From Psychrobacter jeotgali (GTDB taxonomy: Bacteria > Pseudomonadota > Gammaproteobacteria > Pseudomonadales > Moraxellaceae), in NCBI RefSeq assembly GCF_904846315.1, contig NZ_CAJHAF010000001.1, forward strand, positions 744,001 through 808,000: a stretch of DNA of 64,000 nt. Direction: 5' to 3'. Below, piece after piece: positions 8,729-18,357 of this stretch. Below the pieces are notes generated by a model, which saw nothing but the letters and a program-made list of their open reading frames with translations, searched no databases and was not told the DNA's origin. Both the position numbers and the translations under genes were made by a program. How positions within the stretch are numbered: the stretch's first letter is position 1; every line of letters starts with the position of its first letter.

Positions 8729-10561
8729 ATGTTAAAAGATGTCTTCATACCAGCCGTTTTACTGGCAACCGTCATCAGCCCGCTATCGGCTGCTAGCGCT
8801 GCGCCTATCAAAGTTGAAGCGCTAGCCCATAATAGTACGGCTGAGTATGTTGGCGCACCTTTTATGCCTTACGCCAATCCAGAGGCGCCAACAGGCGGTA
8901 CGCTGTCCCTAGATGCTCGCGGTACTTTTAATAGCACCAATAAATGGATGACCACTGGTGTGCCGGTGATTGGTACTGATTATCTTTATGACACCTTAAT
9001 GACGGGCTCATTGAACGAAGCTTTTACCATGTATCCGCAGCTGGCAAGCAGCGTCACTTACGATCCTGATGATACCAGCTGGATTATTTATCAGCTGAAT
9101 CCTGCAGCACGTTTTTGGGATGGCACACCCGTTACCAGCAATGATGTAAAAGCTACTTTTGATGCCTTATTGACCAAAGGACCGATGTATATTCGTAGCT
9201 ACCTAGGTGACATCAAAGAGGTGCAAATCATCGATAAGCAGCAAGTAAAATTTGTGTTTAATTCAGATGATAATAAAGAGATTCTGTTAACCGTGGGGCA
9301 GTTTCCAGTTTTTGCAAAAACCTCTATAGATGCTGATTTTGAAAAGATTAGTCTCACCCCGCTGATGGGCAGTGGCCCTTATAAGCTCGGGCGTATCGAA
9401 GCGGGACGCTCGGTCAGCTACGTGCGCGACCCCAATTATTGGGGACGAGATTTGATGGTTAATCGAGGTCGCTATAACTTCGATATGATTAAGTTCGTTT
9501 ATTATCAAAGCGATGAGATTGCTTTTGAGGGCTTTAAATCGGGGCAATATCGTTTTCGTCCTGAAAACAAAGCTTCCAACTGGGCAACAGGCTACAATTT
9601 TCCAGCAGTAAAAGCAGGACTTGTCAAAAAAGAGTCGATAGCGAATCAAAATCCAGTACCGATGCAAGGGCTGATTATGAATATGCGTCGACCGCTATTT
9701 CAAGATATTCGCGTCCGCCAAGCGCTCAGTTACGCTTATGATTTTGAATGGATGAATAAAACCTTATTTCATAATCAGTATGAGCGCCTGCAGAGCTTTT
9801 TTCATGGCTCCGAGCTGGCGGCAACGGGCACGCCTTCAGAAGCTGAGATGCAAATACTCACGCCATTACTCTCTGAGCTTGAACCGCTGCAACGTCAAGC
9901 GGTGTTAAGTGAATGGCAAGTGCCCACTAGTGATGGTAATGGCTTTAATCGAGATGGTTTGTTGGCGGCTCGGCAGTTATTATTGGACGCCGGATTCTAC
10001 TATGACGATATGCAGCTTTATCAGCCTGATGGCAAGCCGGCGCAGATTGAGATGCTCATGACCGGCGAGACGATGGGGCGGGTTTTATTGCCTTATATCC
10101 GTAATCTAAAACGTTTAGGATTCGATGCCAAATTGCGCCAAGTCGATGGGCCGCAGTATTATGAGCGTAAACGCAGCTTTGATTATGATATGACCACTGA
10201 TATCTTTGCGCAAAGTCTATCGCCAGGCGCTGAGCAAGCTGGGTTTTGGGGTAGCAGCGCTGCTGATGAAGCGGGCAATCGTAACAGTATAGGTATTAAA
10301 AACGCAGCAATCGATAGTATAGTAGATCAGCTTAGTGATGCGTCAAATCGCCAAGAGATTATATTATATACTAAAGTGCTTGATCGCTTGTTACGAGCGG
10401 GTCACTACCTAGTACCGTTATATGGCAAATCAGGTACCAATGTGGCCTACTGGGATCAATATCGTCATACTGAAAAACTTCCCACCAATGCGGTTGGTAT
10501 CGACTACTGGTGGGTGGATAAAAAAGCTGAGCAGCGTATTAACCAATATTTAAAACAATAA
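8729..10561 (+). CDS. yejA: Oligopeptide ABC transporter substrate-binding protein, YejA type
   Basis: A Sec signal peptide (residues 1-24, ending SAASAA) leads into a family 5 extracellular solute-binding protein: the YDPDDTSWIIYQLNPAARFWDGTP segment and later GSGPYKL are family hallmarks, and 610 residues is the YejA length. It captures peptides in the periplasm for the YejBEF importer, the system that carries microcin C-type peptides and other peptides in enterobacteria. It is first in a rightward block yejA-gloB-yejB-yejE-yejF. No good ribosome site precedes the ATG, although the signal peptide supports this start. Confidence 0.93.
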   Translation: MLKDVFIPAVLLATVISPLSAASAAPIKVEALAHNSTAEYVGAPFMPYANPEAPTGGTLSLDARGTFNSTNKWMTTGVPVIGTDYLYDTLMTGSLNEAFTMYPQLASSVTYDPDDTSWIIYQLNPAARFWDGTPVTSNDVKATFDALLTKGPMYIRSYLGDIKEVQIIDKQQVKFVFNSDDNKEILLTVGQFPVFAKTSIDADFEKISLTPLMGSGPYKLGRIEAGRSVSYVRDPNYWGRDLMVNRGRYNFDMIKFVYYQSDEIAFEGFKSGQYRFRPENKASNWATGYNFPAVKAGLVKKESIANQNPVPMQGLIMNMRRPLFQDIRVRQALSYAYDFEWMNKTLFHNQYERLQSFFHGSELAATGTPSEAEMQILTPLLSELEPLQRQAVLSEWQVPTSDGNGFNRDGLLAARQLLLDAGFYYDDMQLYQPDGKPAQIEMLMTGETMGRVLLPYIRNLKRLGFDAKLRQVDGPQYYERKRSFDYDMTTDIFAQSLSPGAEQAGFWGSSAADEAGNRNSIGIKNAAIDSIVDQLSDASNRQEIILYTKVLDRLLRAGHYLVPLYGKSGTNVAYWDQYRHTEKLPTNAVGIDYWWVDKKAEQRINQYLKQ

Positions 10562-10658
10562 AATAGCTATTGATACAAAAAGTAAATGACACCTTTAACC
10601 GAGAATTTAATTAAAATGGCAATAAACGAATATAACTTCTAGTAAGTAAGGAATTCAT

Positions 10659-11441
10659 ATGAGTATTCAAATTCATCCAATAAAAGCATTCAATGATAAC
10701 TATATTTGGACGCTAATTAATAAGAATAATAAACAAGCGATCGTTATTGATCCCGGTCAAGCTGAGCCCGTCGCGGAATATATGCAAGAGCATAGTTTGG
10801 AGCTGACTTCAATCTGGACGACGCATCATCATCACGACCATATTGGCGGCGTCATGGAGCTGCAAGAGTATTTTCCTATGACTCATATCGTCGCCCATAG
10901 CGAACATGGCGTTGAAGAAGATCAAACGATTAAAGATGGTGGTAGCGTCAGTGCTTGGGGCTGTTCGGCACAAATATGGGATGTATCAGGTCATACCGCA
11001 ACACATGTGGCCTATGTTTTAGATATTGATGGGCAAAAGCATTGTTTTTGTGGTGATACCCTATTTAGTGCCGGCTGTGGTCGGGTGTTCACTGGCACTA
11101 TTGAACAGCTTTATGATAGCTTTAAGCGTCTAAATGGCTTGCCTGCTGATACGCTGCTCTATCCTGCCCATGAATATACTGCCAATAACTTGCGTTTTGG
11201 TCTGTCAATTGAGCCTGACAATGTGGCGATGCAACAGGCGCTAGCGCAAGCAGAAGAAAAAACAGCAGCAGGAATTCCTACCTTGCCCGTAACTCTAGCT
11301 CACGAGCGTGAGGTTAATGTGTTCTTACGTGTCAATGAGCCTAGCGTTATAGCAGGGGTTGAGGCAAAAAATATGAGTGTCGATAGTGATAAACCTTTGA
11401 CGGTGTTCGCGGCTCTACGTGAGCTAAAAGATAACTTTTAA
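10659..11441 (+). CDS. gloB: Hydroxyacylglutathione hydrolase (glyoxalase II)
   Basis: Hydrolyses S-lactoylglutathione to lactate and glutathione, the second step of methylglyoxal detoxification. It is a metallo-beta-lactamase fold enzyme with the dinuclear metal motif THHHHDHIGG starting at Thr55, the DGQKHCFCGDTLFSAGCGR loop, and PAHEYT. The C-terminal HAGH domain is present (LAHEREVNVFLRVNEP). The length (260) is normal. It has a clean AAGGAA ribosome site. Its place is odd: it separates yejA from yejB, with gaps of 97 and 82 bases, in the middle of the importer operon. Confidence 0.97.
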   Translation: MSIQIHPIKAFNDNYIWTLINKNNKQAIVIDPGQAEPVAEYMQEHSLELTSIWTTHHHHDHIGGVMELQEYFPMTHIVAHSEHGVEEDQTIKDGGSVSAWGCSAQIWDVSGHTATHVAYVLDIDGQKHCFCGDTLFSAGCGRVFTGTIEQLYDSFKRLNGLPADTLLYPAHEYTANNLRFGLSIEPDNVAMQQALAQAEEKTAAGIPTLPVTLAHEREVNVFLRVNEPSVIAGVEAKNMSVDSDKPLTVFAALRELKDNF

Positions 11442-11523
11442 TCTAAAAAGCACTAATTTAACTATTTTTAAGCACTTTTTTGGCTATCGTTTTTTCAATC
11501 AGGTTAATTAGGAAGTCGTTATT

Positions 11524-12594
11524 ATGGGTCGTTATATCCTAAAAAGACTGCTACTCATATTACCGACGTTGTTTTTAATCCTGCTGGCTAACTTTGTCAT
11601 TGTGCAAGCAGCTCCGGGAGGTCCTGTTGAGCAGCAAATGGCGCTCATAGAACAAGGTGCTCAGGATAAAGCGATAGGTGGTAACGTTGGGGCGGGCAGT
11701 GCTGGCGGGAATGATAGTACCTATCAAGGTACGCGCGGACTATCGGAGGAGATGGTCGCTGCTATAAAGGCGCAGTATGGTTTTGATAAGTCCGCACCTG
11801 AGCGCTTTTGGCTGATGCTAAAGAATTATGCACGCTTAGATTTTGGAGAGTCGTTTTTTAAAGGTCAGAGCGTAACGGACTTAATCATCGAAAAGCTTCC
11901 GGTGTCGATCTCGCTAGGGCTATGGAGCACCTTGCTGATTTATATGATTGCTATTCCCTTAGGGGTTTATAAAGCTATGCATCATGGTTCAGCCGTGGAT
12001 AAGGCGACTGCTATGTTATTGGCAGTCGGTCATGCCATCCCGGTATTTGTCTTTGCGGTGATATTGCTGGTGTTCTTTGCAGGCGGCAGTTATTGGAATA
12101 TCTTTCCATTGCAAGGGCTGACCTCAGAGAATTTCGATCAACTCTCACTGCTGGGCAAAATCAAAGATTACTTTTGGCATTTGGCACTACCGCTGCTGGC
12201 AAGTACGGTTGGCGGCTTTGCAGGTTTGACTTACCTGACTAAATTTAGTTTTTTAGAGGAGCTTGGTAAGCAATATGTGCTTACCGCCCGCGCCAAAGGT
12301 TTAGGCGAGCGCCAAGTACTCTATGGTCATGTGTTTCGTAATGCTATGCTGATCATTATTGCTGGTATCCCAGCGGCTATTGTGGGCATTTTCTTTGCCA
12401 GTAATTTTTTAATTGAGATTATCTTCAAACTTGATGGTTTAGGCTTGCTTGGTTTTGAAGCCATTCAGCAGCGGGATTATCCGGTGATATTTGGGACGTT
12501 ATTTATCTTTACTTTAGTCGGTCTACTATTACAGCTGATTAGTGATTTGAGCTATCACTTGATTGATCCACGAATTGATTTTGAGGGGCGCTGA
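11524..12594 (+). CDS. yejB: Peptide ABC transporter permease YejB
   Basis: Inner-membrane permease of the family 5/DppB type. It has an N-terminal membrane segment (about 7-28), a periplasmic loop rich in Gly and acidic residues (about 45-85), and five further hydrophobic segments. The cytoplasmic EAA-type coupling motif is seen in LTARAKGLGERQVLYGHVFRNA. The protein ends in IDPRIDFEGR, as YejB proteins do. The stop overlaps the yejE start by one base (TGATG), indicating translational coupling. A strong AGGAAG ribosome site precedes the ATG. Confidence 0.95.
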   Translation: MGRYILKRLLLILPTLFLILLANFVIVQAAPGGPVEQQMALIEQGAQDKAIGGNVGAGSAGGNDSTYQGTRGLSEEMVAAIKAQYGFDKSAPERFWLMLKNYARLDFGESFFKGQSVTDLIIEKLPVSISLGLWSTLLIYMIAIPLGVYKAMHHGSAVDKATAMLLAVGHAIPVFVFAVILLVFFAGGSYWNIFPLQGLTSENFDQLSLLGKIKDYFWHLALPLLASTVGGFAGLTYLTKFSFLEELGKQYVLTARAKGLGERQVLYGHVFRNAMLIIIAGIPAAIVGIFFASNFLIEIIFKLDGLGLLGFEAIQQRDYPVIFGTLFIFTLVGLLLQLISDLSYHLIDPRIDFEGR

Positions 12595-13664
12595 TGTCAA
12601 GTTCTTCGTTATCTTCAACAGCGCCTTTAGCTAAAGAAAAAAAACCTCGCCTAAATCCTATTTGGCAAGCAAGGCTCGAGCGCTTTCGTAGTAATCGTTT
12701 AGGCGTTATATCGCTGATTATCTTTAGCATCATCTTTGTTATTTGTATGGCGGCGAATGTCATCGCTAATGATAAACCGCTACTGGTGCAATATGAGGGT
12801 GATTATTATTTCCCCGTTTTAAGCGCTTATCCTGAGACCACTTTTGGCGGTATTTTTGAGACCGAAGCCAATTATAAAGATCCTGCGGTACAACAGCTAA
12901 TCGATGATAAAGGCTATTATATTATGCCGATTATTCCTTTTGCTGATCAAACGCCCAACGTGGAGCTGGGGGTGCCTTATCCGGCGGCGCCCAATAGTCA
13001 GAACTGGTTAGGCACCGATGATTTGGGGCGTGATGTGCTGGCACGTATCCTTTATGGTATGCGGGTATCGTTATTATTTGGCATAGCTTTAACGCTTGCG
13101 GGGGCGCTGATTGGTATTATTGTGGGCGCAGTGCAGGGCTATTATGGCGGCTGGGTTGACTTAGCTGGGCAGCGTTTTATGGAGGTGTGGGGCGGGCTGC
13201 CGCAGCTGTTTATGATTATTATCTTGGTCAGCTTATTTAGCCCCAGCATTACCATACTGTTTGCCCTTATGTTGCTATTTGGCTGGATGGGACTGGTTGG
13301 TCTGGTAAGAGCTGAGTTTTTGCGTGCGCGTAACTTTGATTATGTACGGGCTGCACGTAATTTGGGCGTATCTGACAGTCAAATTATGCTCAAACATATC
13401 TTGCCCAATGCGCTGGCCTCAAGTTTATCGCAGCTGCCATTTATTCTAACGGCTAATATTATCGCTCTGACTGCTTTGGACTTTTTAGGATATGGTTTGC
13501 CGCCCGGATCACCCTCGCTTGGGGAGCTGATGGTACAGGGTAAAAACAATCTTGATGCGCCGTGGCTGGCGTTGTCAGGGTTTTTCAGCTTAACCTTTAT
13601 ATTGTCTTTGCTGATTTTTATTGGTGAAGCGCTCCGTGATGCCTTTGACCCAAGGCGCTCTTAG
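12594..13664 (+). CDS. yejE: Peptide ABC transporter permease YejE
   Basis: Second permease of the importer, DppC/OppC type. A cytoplasmic head (RLNPIWQARLERFRSNRLG) leads into a first membrane helix and a large periplasmic loop, then NWLGTDDLGRDVLARILYGMR, the signature of this permease family. The EAA loop is RAARNLGVSDSQIMLKHILPN. It pairs with YejB to form the channel. The start overlaps the yejB stop and the stop is followed one base later by the yejF start, so the three are clearly one operon. Confidence 0.95.
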   Translation: MSSSSLSSTAPLAKEKKPRLNPIWQARLERFRSNRLGVISLIIFSIIFVICMAANVIANDKPLLVQYEGDYYFPVLSAYPETTFGGIFETEANYKDPAVQQLIDDKGYYIMPIIPFADQTPNVELGVPYPAAPNSQNWLGTDDLGRDVLARILYGMRVSLLFGIALTLAGALIGIIVGAVQGYYGGWVDLAGQRFMEVWGGLPQLFMIIILVSLFSPSITILFALMLLFGWMGLVGLVRAEFLRARNFDYVRAARNLGVSDSQIMLKHILPNALASSLSQLPFILTANIIALTALDFLGYGLPPGSPSLGELMVQGKNNLDAPWLALSGFFSLTFILSLLIFIGEALRDAFDPRRS

Positions 13665-13665
13665 T

Positions 13666-15372
13666 ATGAATAATATGACCAATAAAACCGCTGATATAGT
13701 GCCTAATAAACTCTCTACAAATGGTTTATCTAAAAATAGTCGCTCTACTAATGAGCCTGTTCTTATCGTGGATAAGCTTAGTATTCATACGCGCTCAAAT
13801 ATGGCTTTGGTGGATGATTTATCTTATGAGTTGTACCAAGGAAAAACGCTAGCTATCGTTGGTGAGTCTGGTTCAGGTAAGTCGATTGCAAGTTTAGCGC
13901 TATTAGGACTACTGCCAAATAGCCTAAGCATCGATGGTGAAGTCACTTTAAAAGACATCGGCAAACTGCCTATCAACTCTCCTGCCAATAATGTCAATAA
14001 TAAAAACAGTATTCTAAAAGCTATACGTGGTCAGCGTATTGGCATGGTGTTTCAAGAGCCTATGACTGCGCTCAATCCGCTACATACCGTCGCCAAGCAA
14101 ATCGCCGAATCATTGCGTCTAAGCGGCGTGGCTAAAAAAGAGTGGCGCGCGCAAAGTATTGCTCTGCTAAATGATGTCAATATCGCAGAGCCCGCTGATA
14201 AGCTTAATCGTTATCCGCATGAGCTCTCGGGCGGTCAGCGCCAGCGGGTGATGATTGCCATGGCGCTAGCGCAGCGCCCCGATATTCTAATCGCTGATGA
14301 GCCCACAACCGCGCTCGATGTCACTTTGCAACATGAGATTTTGGCATTATTGAATAATCTAAAGTCAGAGCATAACATGGCGATGATTCTAATCAGCCAT
14401 GATCTCAATCTGGTTAAACGTTATAGCGATGATATTATTGTTATGCGTCAAGGGCAGACTATTGAGCAGGGCAAGACGATAGATATTTTTGGGCAGCCCA
14501 AAGCAGACTATACCCGCACCCTTATGCAGCAGGATTTTGGACAAGCGCTGGTTTTTGCCAACTATACCGATAAAAAAGCCAGTCAGATACCAGCTCTAGA
14601 GGTTAATTCTTTACAAGTTAAATTCCCTATGGAAAAAAGTCTATTTGGCGGCACCAAGCGTTGGTTTGAGGCGGTAAAAGACGTTAATATGACTCTGCAA
14701 AGCGGACAAGCGCTAGGCATCGTGGGCGAGTCTGGCTCTGGCAAGACTACGATTGCGCTGGCTTTGAGCCGACTTCTGAGCAATCAAGCTCAGGTAAGCG
14801 GCGAGGTAATGATTGATGGACAAAATATATTAGCATTATCCAAAAGTGAGCTACGCAAATTTCGTGCGCAAATTCAGATGGTATTCCAAGACCCTTTTGC
14901 CAGTATCAATCCACGCTTGACGGTTATGCAAATCATTGAAGAGGGTCTGCTGGTACAAGGCGTGGATAAAATCGCGCGCCAGCAAGCGGTATTAGACAGT
15001 TTAGAGACCGTACATCTGCCAAGCGACTTTGCCCATCGTTATCCGCATGAGCTCTCGGGCGGTCAACGTCAACGGGTGGCGCTGGCACGAGCGTTAGTTA
15101 TGCAGCCAAAACTCATTATACTTGATGAACCTACTTCGGCGCTCGATAGCACCACTCAGGTCACCGTGGTCAATCTGCTACGTGAGATTCAACAAAAGCT
15201 GCAAATCAGTTACGTATTTATCAGCCATGATCTCAAAGTTGTGCGCGCCTTGTGTCAGCATATTATGGTGCTTAAAGAGGGCGTCTGTGTGGAGTCAGGA
15301 GCTACCGAAGATCTCTTTAATCATCCGCAGCACCCTTATGCTAAAAGGTTATTGCAGGCGAGTATTTTATAA
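13666..15372 (+). CDS. yejF: Peptide ABC transporter ATPase YejF (two ATPase domains)
   Basis: Tandem ABC ATPase powering YejBE. Each half has a Walker A (GESGSGKS and GESGSGKT), a signature ELSGGQRQRV and a Walker B (ILIADEPTT; LIILDEPTS), so both sites look intact. I chose the ATG at 13666, one base after the yejE stop, over a TTG at 13621 that would overlap yejE by 44 bases; an AAGG lies ten bases before the ATG. This gives 568 residues, near the usual YejF length. It ends the yej block. Confidence 0.95.
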   Translation: MNNMTNKTADIVPNKLSTNGLSKNSRSTNEPVLIVDKLSIHTRSNMALVDDLSYELYQGKTLAIVGESGSGKSIASLALLGLLPNSLSIDGEVTLKDIGKLPINSPANNVNNKNSILKAIRGQRIGMVFQEPMTALNPLHTVAKQIAESLRLSGVAKKEWRAQSIALLNDVNIAEPADKLNRYPHELSGGQRQRVMIAMALAQRPDILIADEPTTALDVTLQHEILALLNNLKSEHNMAMILISHDLNLVKRYSDDIIVMRQGQTIEQGKTIDIFGQPKADYTRTLMQQDFGQALVFANYTDKKASQIPALEVNSLQVKFPMEKSLFGGTKRWFEAVKDVNMTLQSGQALGIVGESGSGKTTIALALSRLLSNQAQVSGEVMIDGQNILALSKSELRKFRAQIQMVFQDPFASINPRLTVMQIIEEGLLVQGVDKIARQQAVLDSLETVHLPSDFAHRYPHELSGGQRQRVALARALVMQPKLIILDEPTSALDSTTQVTVVNLLREIQQKLQISYVFISHDLKVVRALCQHIMVLKEGVCVESGATEDLFNHPQHPYAKRLLQASIL

Positions 15373-15452
15373 TAACGCTATTAATAGCCTAAGTAATTTT
15401 CTGATCCTATTTTAAAAATCCTACCTATCAATTAAAACCATCGGAGCGCTGC

Positions 15453-16661
15453 ATGATTGGCATGCCTACCATAAAACCTATCCATGCCAGAGATCCTAAT
15501 GAGCCCAATCGACCCTCGACCACGCTTGAGCTGCTTTTTGACTTGGTCTATGTCATTGCTGTTGCGGCAGCGGCTAGTGGTTTTCACCAGCGTTTAAGTG
15601 AGCATGACTTTTCAGGTTTTTTGACCTTTATCGTAGCGTTTTTTATTCTGTGGAATGCTTGGACGAGCTTTACTTGGTTTGCCTCAGGCTATGATCCAGA
15701 CGATTGGTATTATCGGCTATCAGTGATGCTGCAGATGTTTGGCTCGTTAATGATTGCGGCTAATATCAACCAGTTTTACGAGCAGGGTCTGACTTGGATT
15801 GGGGTCACGGGTTACGCTATTATGCGCCTTGCCAGTTGTAGTCAGTGGTGGCGAGTCTACCGTCAAGTGCCCGGTCATCAAAAGGTCGCCAAGCGCAGTA
15901 TGATCGGCTTGCTCACCTTGCAAGCGATGTGGATAAGCTGGTTGTTTTTACCCGCATCACTGCAGTCACCCGCACTATTTTTATTCATTGCTGCTGAATT
16001 ATTAATGCCGATGTGGGCGCGCTCAGAGCAGTTTAATAATTGGCACCCGGGGCATATCGCTGAGCGTTATGGTCTTTTGACTATTATTGTATTGGGCGAG
16101 GGTGTAGTTGGGGTTAGCAATAGCATTCAGTACTTTTTAGTCAATTCTACCTCGGCAGCCAGCGCTATTATTTTATTAGGATCAAGCTTAGTTGCGTTAG
16201 TATTTGCGCTTTGGTGGCTATACTTTAATATCCCTTTTGATACTATTTTAAAGAACCAGCGCAAGCGTTATGATTTGTTTTTATTTGGCTATGGTCATTT
16301 TTTTGTATTTGCTTCCTTAGCAGGTTTGGGCAGTATGCTGAATTTAGTTACTGAAGCTGCGGCTGATAGCACCACTGCCAACCCTGATTTGTCCCAGCCT
16401 TATGCGATGGCAATGTTGATGGGTATGCTGCTTGCATTTTTGCTAACCTTAACGATACTGCGAGCTTTTATTTGCCGTAAATCAAAGCATAATCTTATGG
16501 CGATACTCAGTGCCATTATCATTATTAGTTTATGCTATATCGCTGTGACCCAAGGATTGCCCATTACTTACGGTGTTTGGTTGAGCGTGTTAGCGCCTAT
16601 AACCATGACCTTTTTATTCAGTCAAGATAATAAGCAGTGGCTCGCCCAAGAAGGTCATTAA
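15453..16661 (+). CDS. Low temperature requirement protein A (LtrA) family membrane protein
   Basis: LtrA proteins are polytopic membrane proteins of unknown biochemical role, named from a Listeria mutant unable to grow in the cold. The N-terminus has the family motif TTLELLFDLVYVIAVAAAA and continues NAWTSFTWFASGYDPDDWYYR. The 402 residues contain about ten to twelve hydrophobic segments. ERYGLLTIIVLGEGVVG in the middle is also conserved in the family. A GGAG ribosome site lies eight bases before the ATG. It is 80 bases after yejF; whether it is in that operon is uncertain. Confidence 0.9.
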   Translation: MIGMPTIKPIHARDPNEPNRPSTTLELLFDLVYVIAVAAAASGFHQRLSEHDFSGFLTFIVAFFILWNAWTSFTWFASGYDPDDWYYRLSVMLQMFGSLMIAANINQFYEQGLTWIGVTGYAIMRLASCSQWWRVYRQVPGHQKVAKRSMIGLLTLQAMWISWLFLPASLQSPALFLFIAAELLMPMWARSEQFNNWHPGHIAERYGLLTIIVLGEGVVGVSNSIQYFLVNSTSAASAIILLGSSLVALVFALWWLYFNIPFDTILKNQRKRYDLFLFGYGHFFVFASLAGLGSMLNLVTEAAADSTTANPDLSQPYAMAMLMGMLLAFLLTLTILRAFICRKSKHNLMAILSAIIIISLCYIAVTQGLPITYGVWLSVLAPITMTFLFSQDNKQWLAQEGH

Positions 16662-16907
16662 AAGCATGTTTTGTAAAAATATTCTCAAGATGAGAACACT
16701 AGCGTTCACAGTAATTTCGATATAATAAAAAGGATAATGGCACAATAATAAACCGTGGTTTTATACTAAATAGTGGTAGCTATTAGTCTCTCATTTAATA
16801 GTCTGTTATTTAACTTCTGTGTAAATAGCTAATGTGTAAATAGCTAAGTAGTAACCCCACGTTTATTGTCAAAAATTTCACTAGAGTATTACTAAAAAGG
16901 ATTTTTC
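16662..16907. other. Intergenic region before the alcohol dehydrogenase
   Basis: This AT-rich gap of 246 bases contains a perfect 15-base tandem duplication (16818-16847) about 60 bases ahead of the next start codon. No gene or clear promoter was recognised. Confidence 0.5.
16818..16847. repeat. Perfect 15-base tandem duplication
   Basis: TGTGTAAATAGCTAA occurs twice in direct succession, with no mismatch, in the leader or promoter region of the iron alcohol dehydrogenase gene. It does not form a hairpin. Confidence 0.9.
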
Positions 16908-18221
16908 ATGTCTTTAACAAAAAAAATAAATCGTTCCAAATTAATGTCTACTGAAACCTTGCATCATGCAAGTTATCTGGCCATTGCCAAAACCCGGGCT
17001 AAGGCGCTCAAAGCTTTTTCATTAGTGATGCCTATACCGCGACCGATGTTATTTGTAGGCGAAACCGCTTGTGATGAGCTTTGCGATATGCTCATCAACG
17101 AAGGCGCTACCAAGGTTTTTATCGTCACTGATGCGGTGCTCAATAAATTAGGCGTACCTGCAAAAGTCACCGATTATTTAGAAAAAAACAATATCAGCTA
17201 TCACATCTTTGAGGGCATTACCCCAGATCCTACTTTTACCGTAGTTGAAGAGGGGCTACAGCAATCTATCGATGCTGGCTGCGATGCTGTGATTGCTATT
17301 GGTGGTGGCTCCGTCATTGATGCCGCCAAAATGATGGCGATGGCTCAGGGTAATAACTGTCAGCCGAAACAGCTTATCGGACTATTTAAAGCCAAAAAAT
17401 CTAGCTTGCCTTTATACTGCGTGCCTACTACCGCTGGTACGGGCTCGGAGGCGACCCTGGGCGCCGTCGTATCGAATGATAGAACCCATCAAAAAGAATT
17501 ATCTATCGATCCTAAAATGGTGCCTCTAGCTGCAGCTATTGATCCGACTATTATGCAAGGGATGCCGGCACATATCACTGCTGACACTGGTGTTGATGTC
17601 CTCACTCATGCGCTAGAAGCATGGATGAGCGCCAATGCTAATGCTGAGACGGATTATTATGCCGCCTCTGCTGCCAAAACCGTGATGCAATATTTGCCGC
17701 GCGCTTATGCAGATGGTAGTGATCTGAAAGCAAGAGAAGAGATGGGCGTTGCGGCACACTACGGCGGTATCGCTTTTAATAAAGCCGGTCTTGGCTACGT
17801 TCATGCCATTGCCCATCAACTAGGCGCTTACTATGGTATTGCGCATGGCCGCGCCAATGCTATAGTACTGCCTTATATTCTAGATCTAAACCGGGAAGCC
17901 AGCGAAAAAAGATTAGCGAAACTGGCAAAAAAGATTAATCTGGTGGACAGGAATCAAGTAAATAGCAGTGATGGCGAATTGGCTGATTATCTTATCGCCA
18001 AGGTAAGAGAGCTGCTCGAAACAGTAGGCATCGACCCTGTAGTAAAAGGTATGCAACAGAGCGACTTTGAAGCGATTGCCAAAGCGGCGGCAAAAGAGGT
18101 TAGTGATACTTATGCGGTGCCAACCTACATGCCAGCGTCAGGGATTAAGGATATATTGATGAGAATCAAGACAGCAAGTGATGAGCGTCCTAACGATAGC
18201 TCAGCTACTAAAGCTGTTTGA
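16908..18221 (+). CDS. Iron-containing alcohol dehydrogenase
   Basis: Group III (metal-dependent) NAD(P) alcohol dehydrogenase. The nucleotide-binding GGGS is at residues 132-135, and the four metal ligands are visible as Asp230 and His234 (DVLTHALE) and His299 and His313 (GYVHAIAHQLG...AHGRANA), matching the FucO/YiaY pattern. PTTAGTGSEAT is also conserved. The substrate cannot be read from sequence; short-chain alcohols or aldehydes are usual. An AAGGAT ribosome site supports this ATG although the first 12 residues look variable. It is followed by a strong bidirectional terminator. Confidence 0.95.
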   Translation: MSLTKKINRSKLMSTETLHHASYLAIAKTRAKALKAFSLVMPIPRPMLFVGETACDELCDMLINEGATKVFIVTDAVLNKLGVPAKVTDYLEKNNISYHIFEGITPDPTFTVVEEGLQQSIDAGCDAVIAIGGGSVIDAAKMMAMAQGNNCQPKQLIGLFKAKKSSLPLYCVPTTAGTGSEATLGAVVSNDRTHQKELSIDPKMVPLAAAIDPTIMQGMPAHITADTGVDVLTHALEAWMSANANAETDYYAASAAKTVMQYLPRAYADGSDLKAREEMGVAAHYGGIAFNKAGLGYVHAIAHQLGAYYGIAHGRANAIVLPYILDLNREASEKRLAKLAKKINLVDRNQVNSSDGELADYLIAKVRELLETVGIDPVVKGMQQSDFEAIAKAAAKEVSDTYAVPTYMPASGIKDILMRIKTASDERPNDSSATKAV

Positions 18222-18276
18222 TAGGTTTTGCGATCATGTTTTTCTAACTCTTCACTCTACCTATCAATATCACATA

Positions 18277-18300
18277 AAAAGGACGCTTAAGCGTCCTTTT
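18277..18300. terminator. Bidirectional terminator between alcohol dehydrogenase and folE
   Basis: Perfect stem AAAAGGACGC / GCGTCCTTTT around a TTAA loop. A-runs and T-runs on the two sides allow it to stop both convergent transcripts. Confidence 0.92.
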
Positions 18301-18357
18301 GATTTTAATAGCTTCCAATTAATAGCATAGAATCAGGAGCATTAAATTCAGAGATAG

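Noticed and set aside
9287..9667. Leftward 126-codon frame within yejA
   Set aside because: Lies wholly inside a solid gene on the other strand; no signs of coding.
13621..13665. Earlier TTG start for yejF overlapping yejE
   Set aside because: An ATG one base after the yejE stop with upstream AAGG fits the tight operon better.
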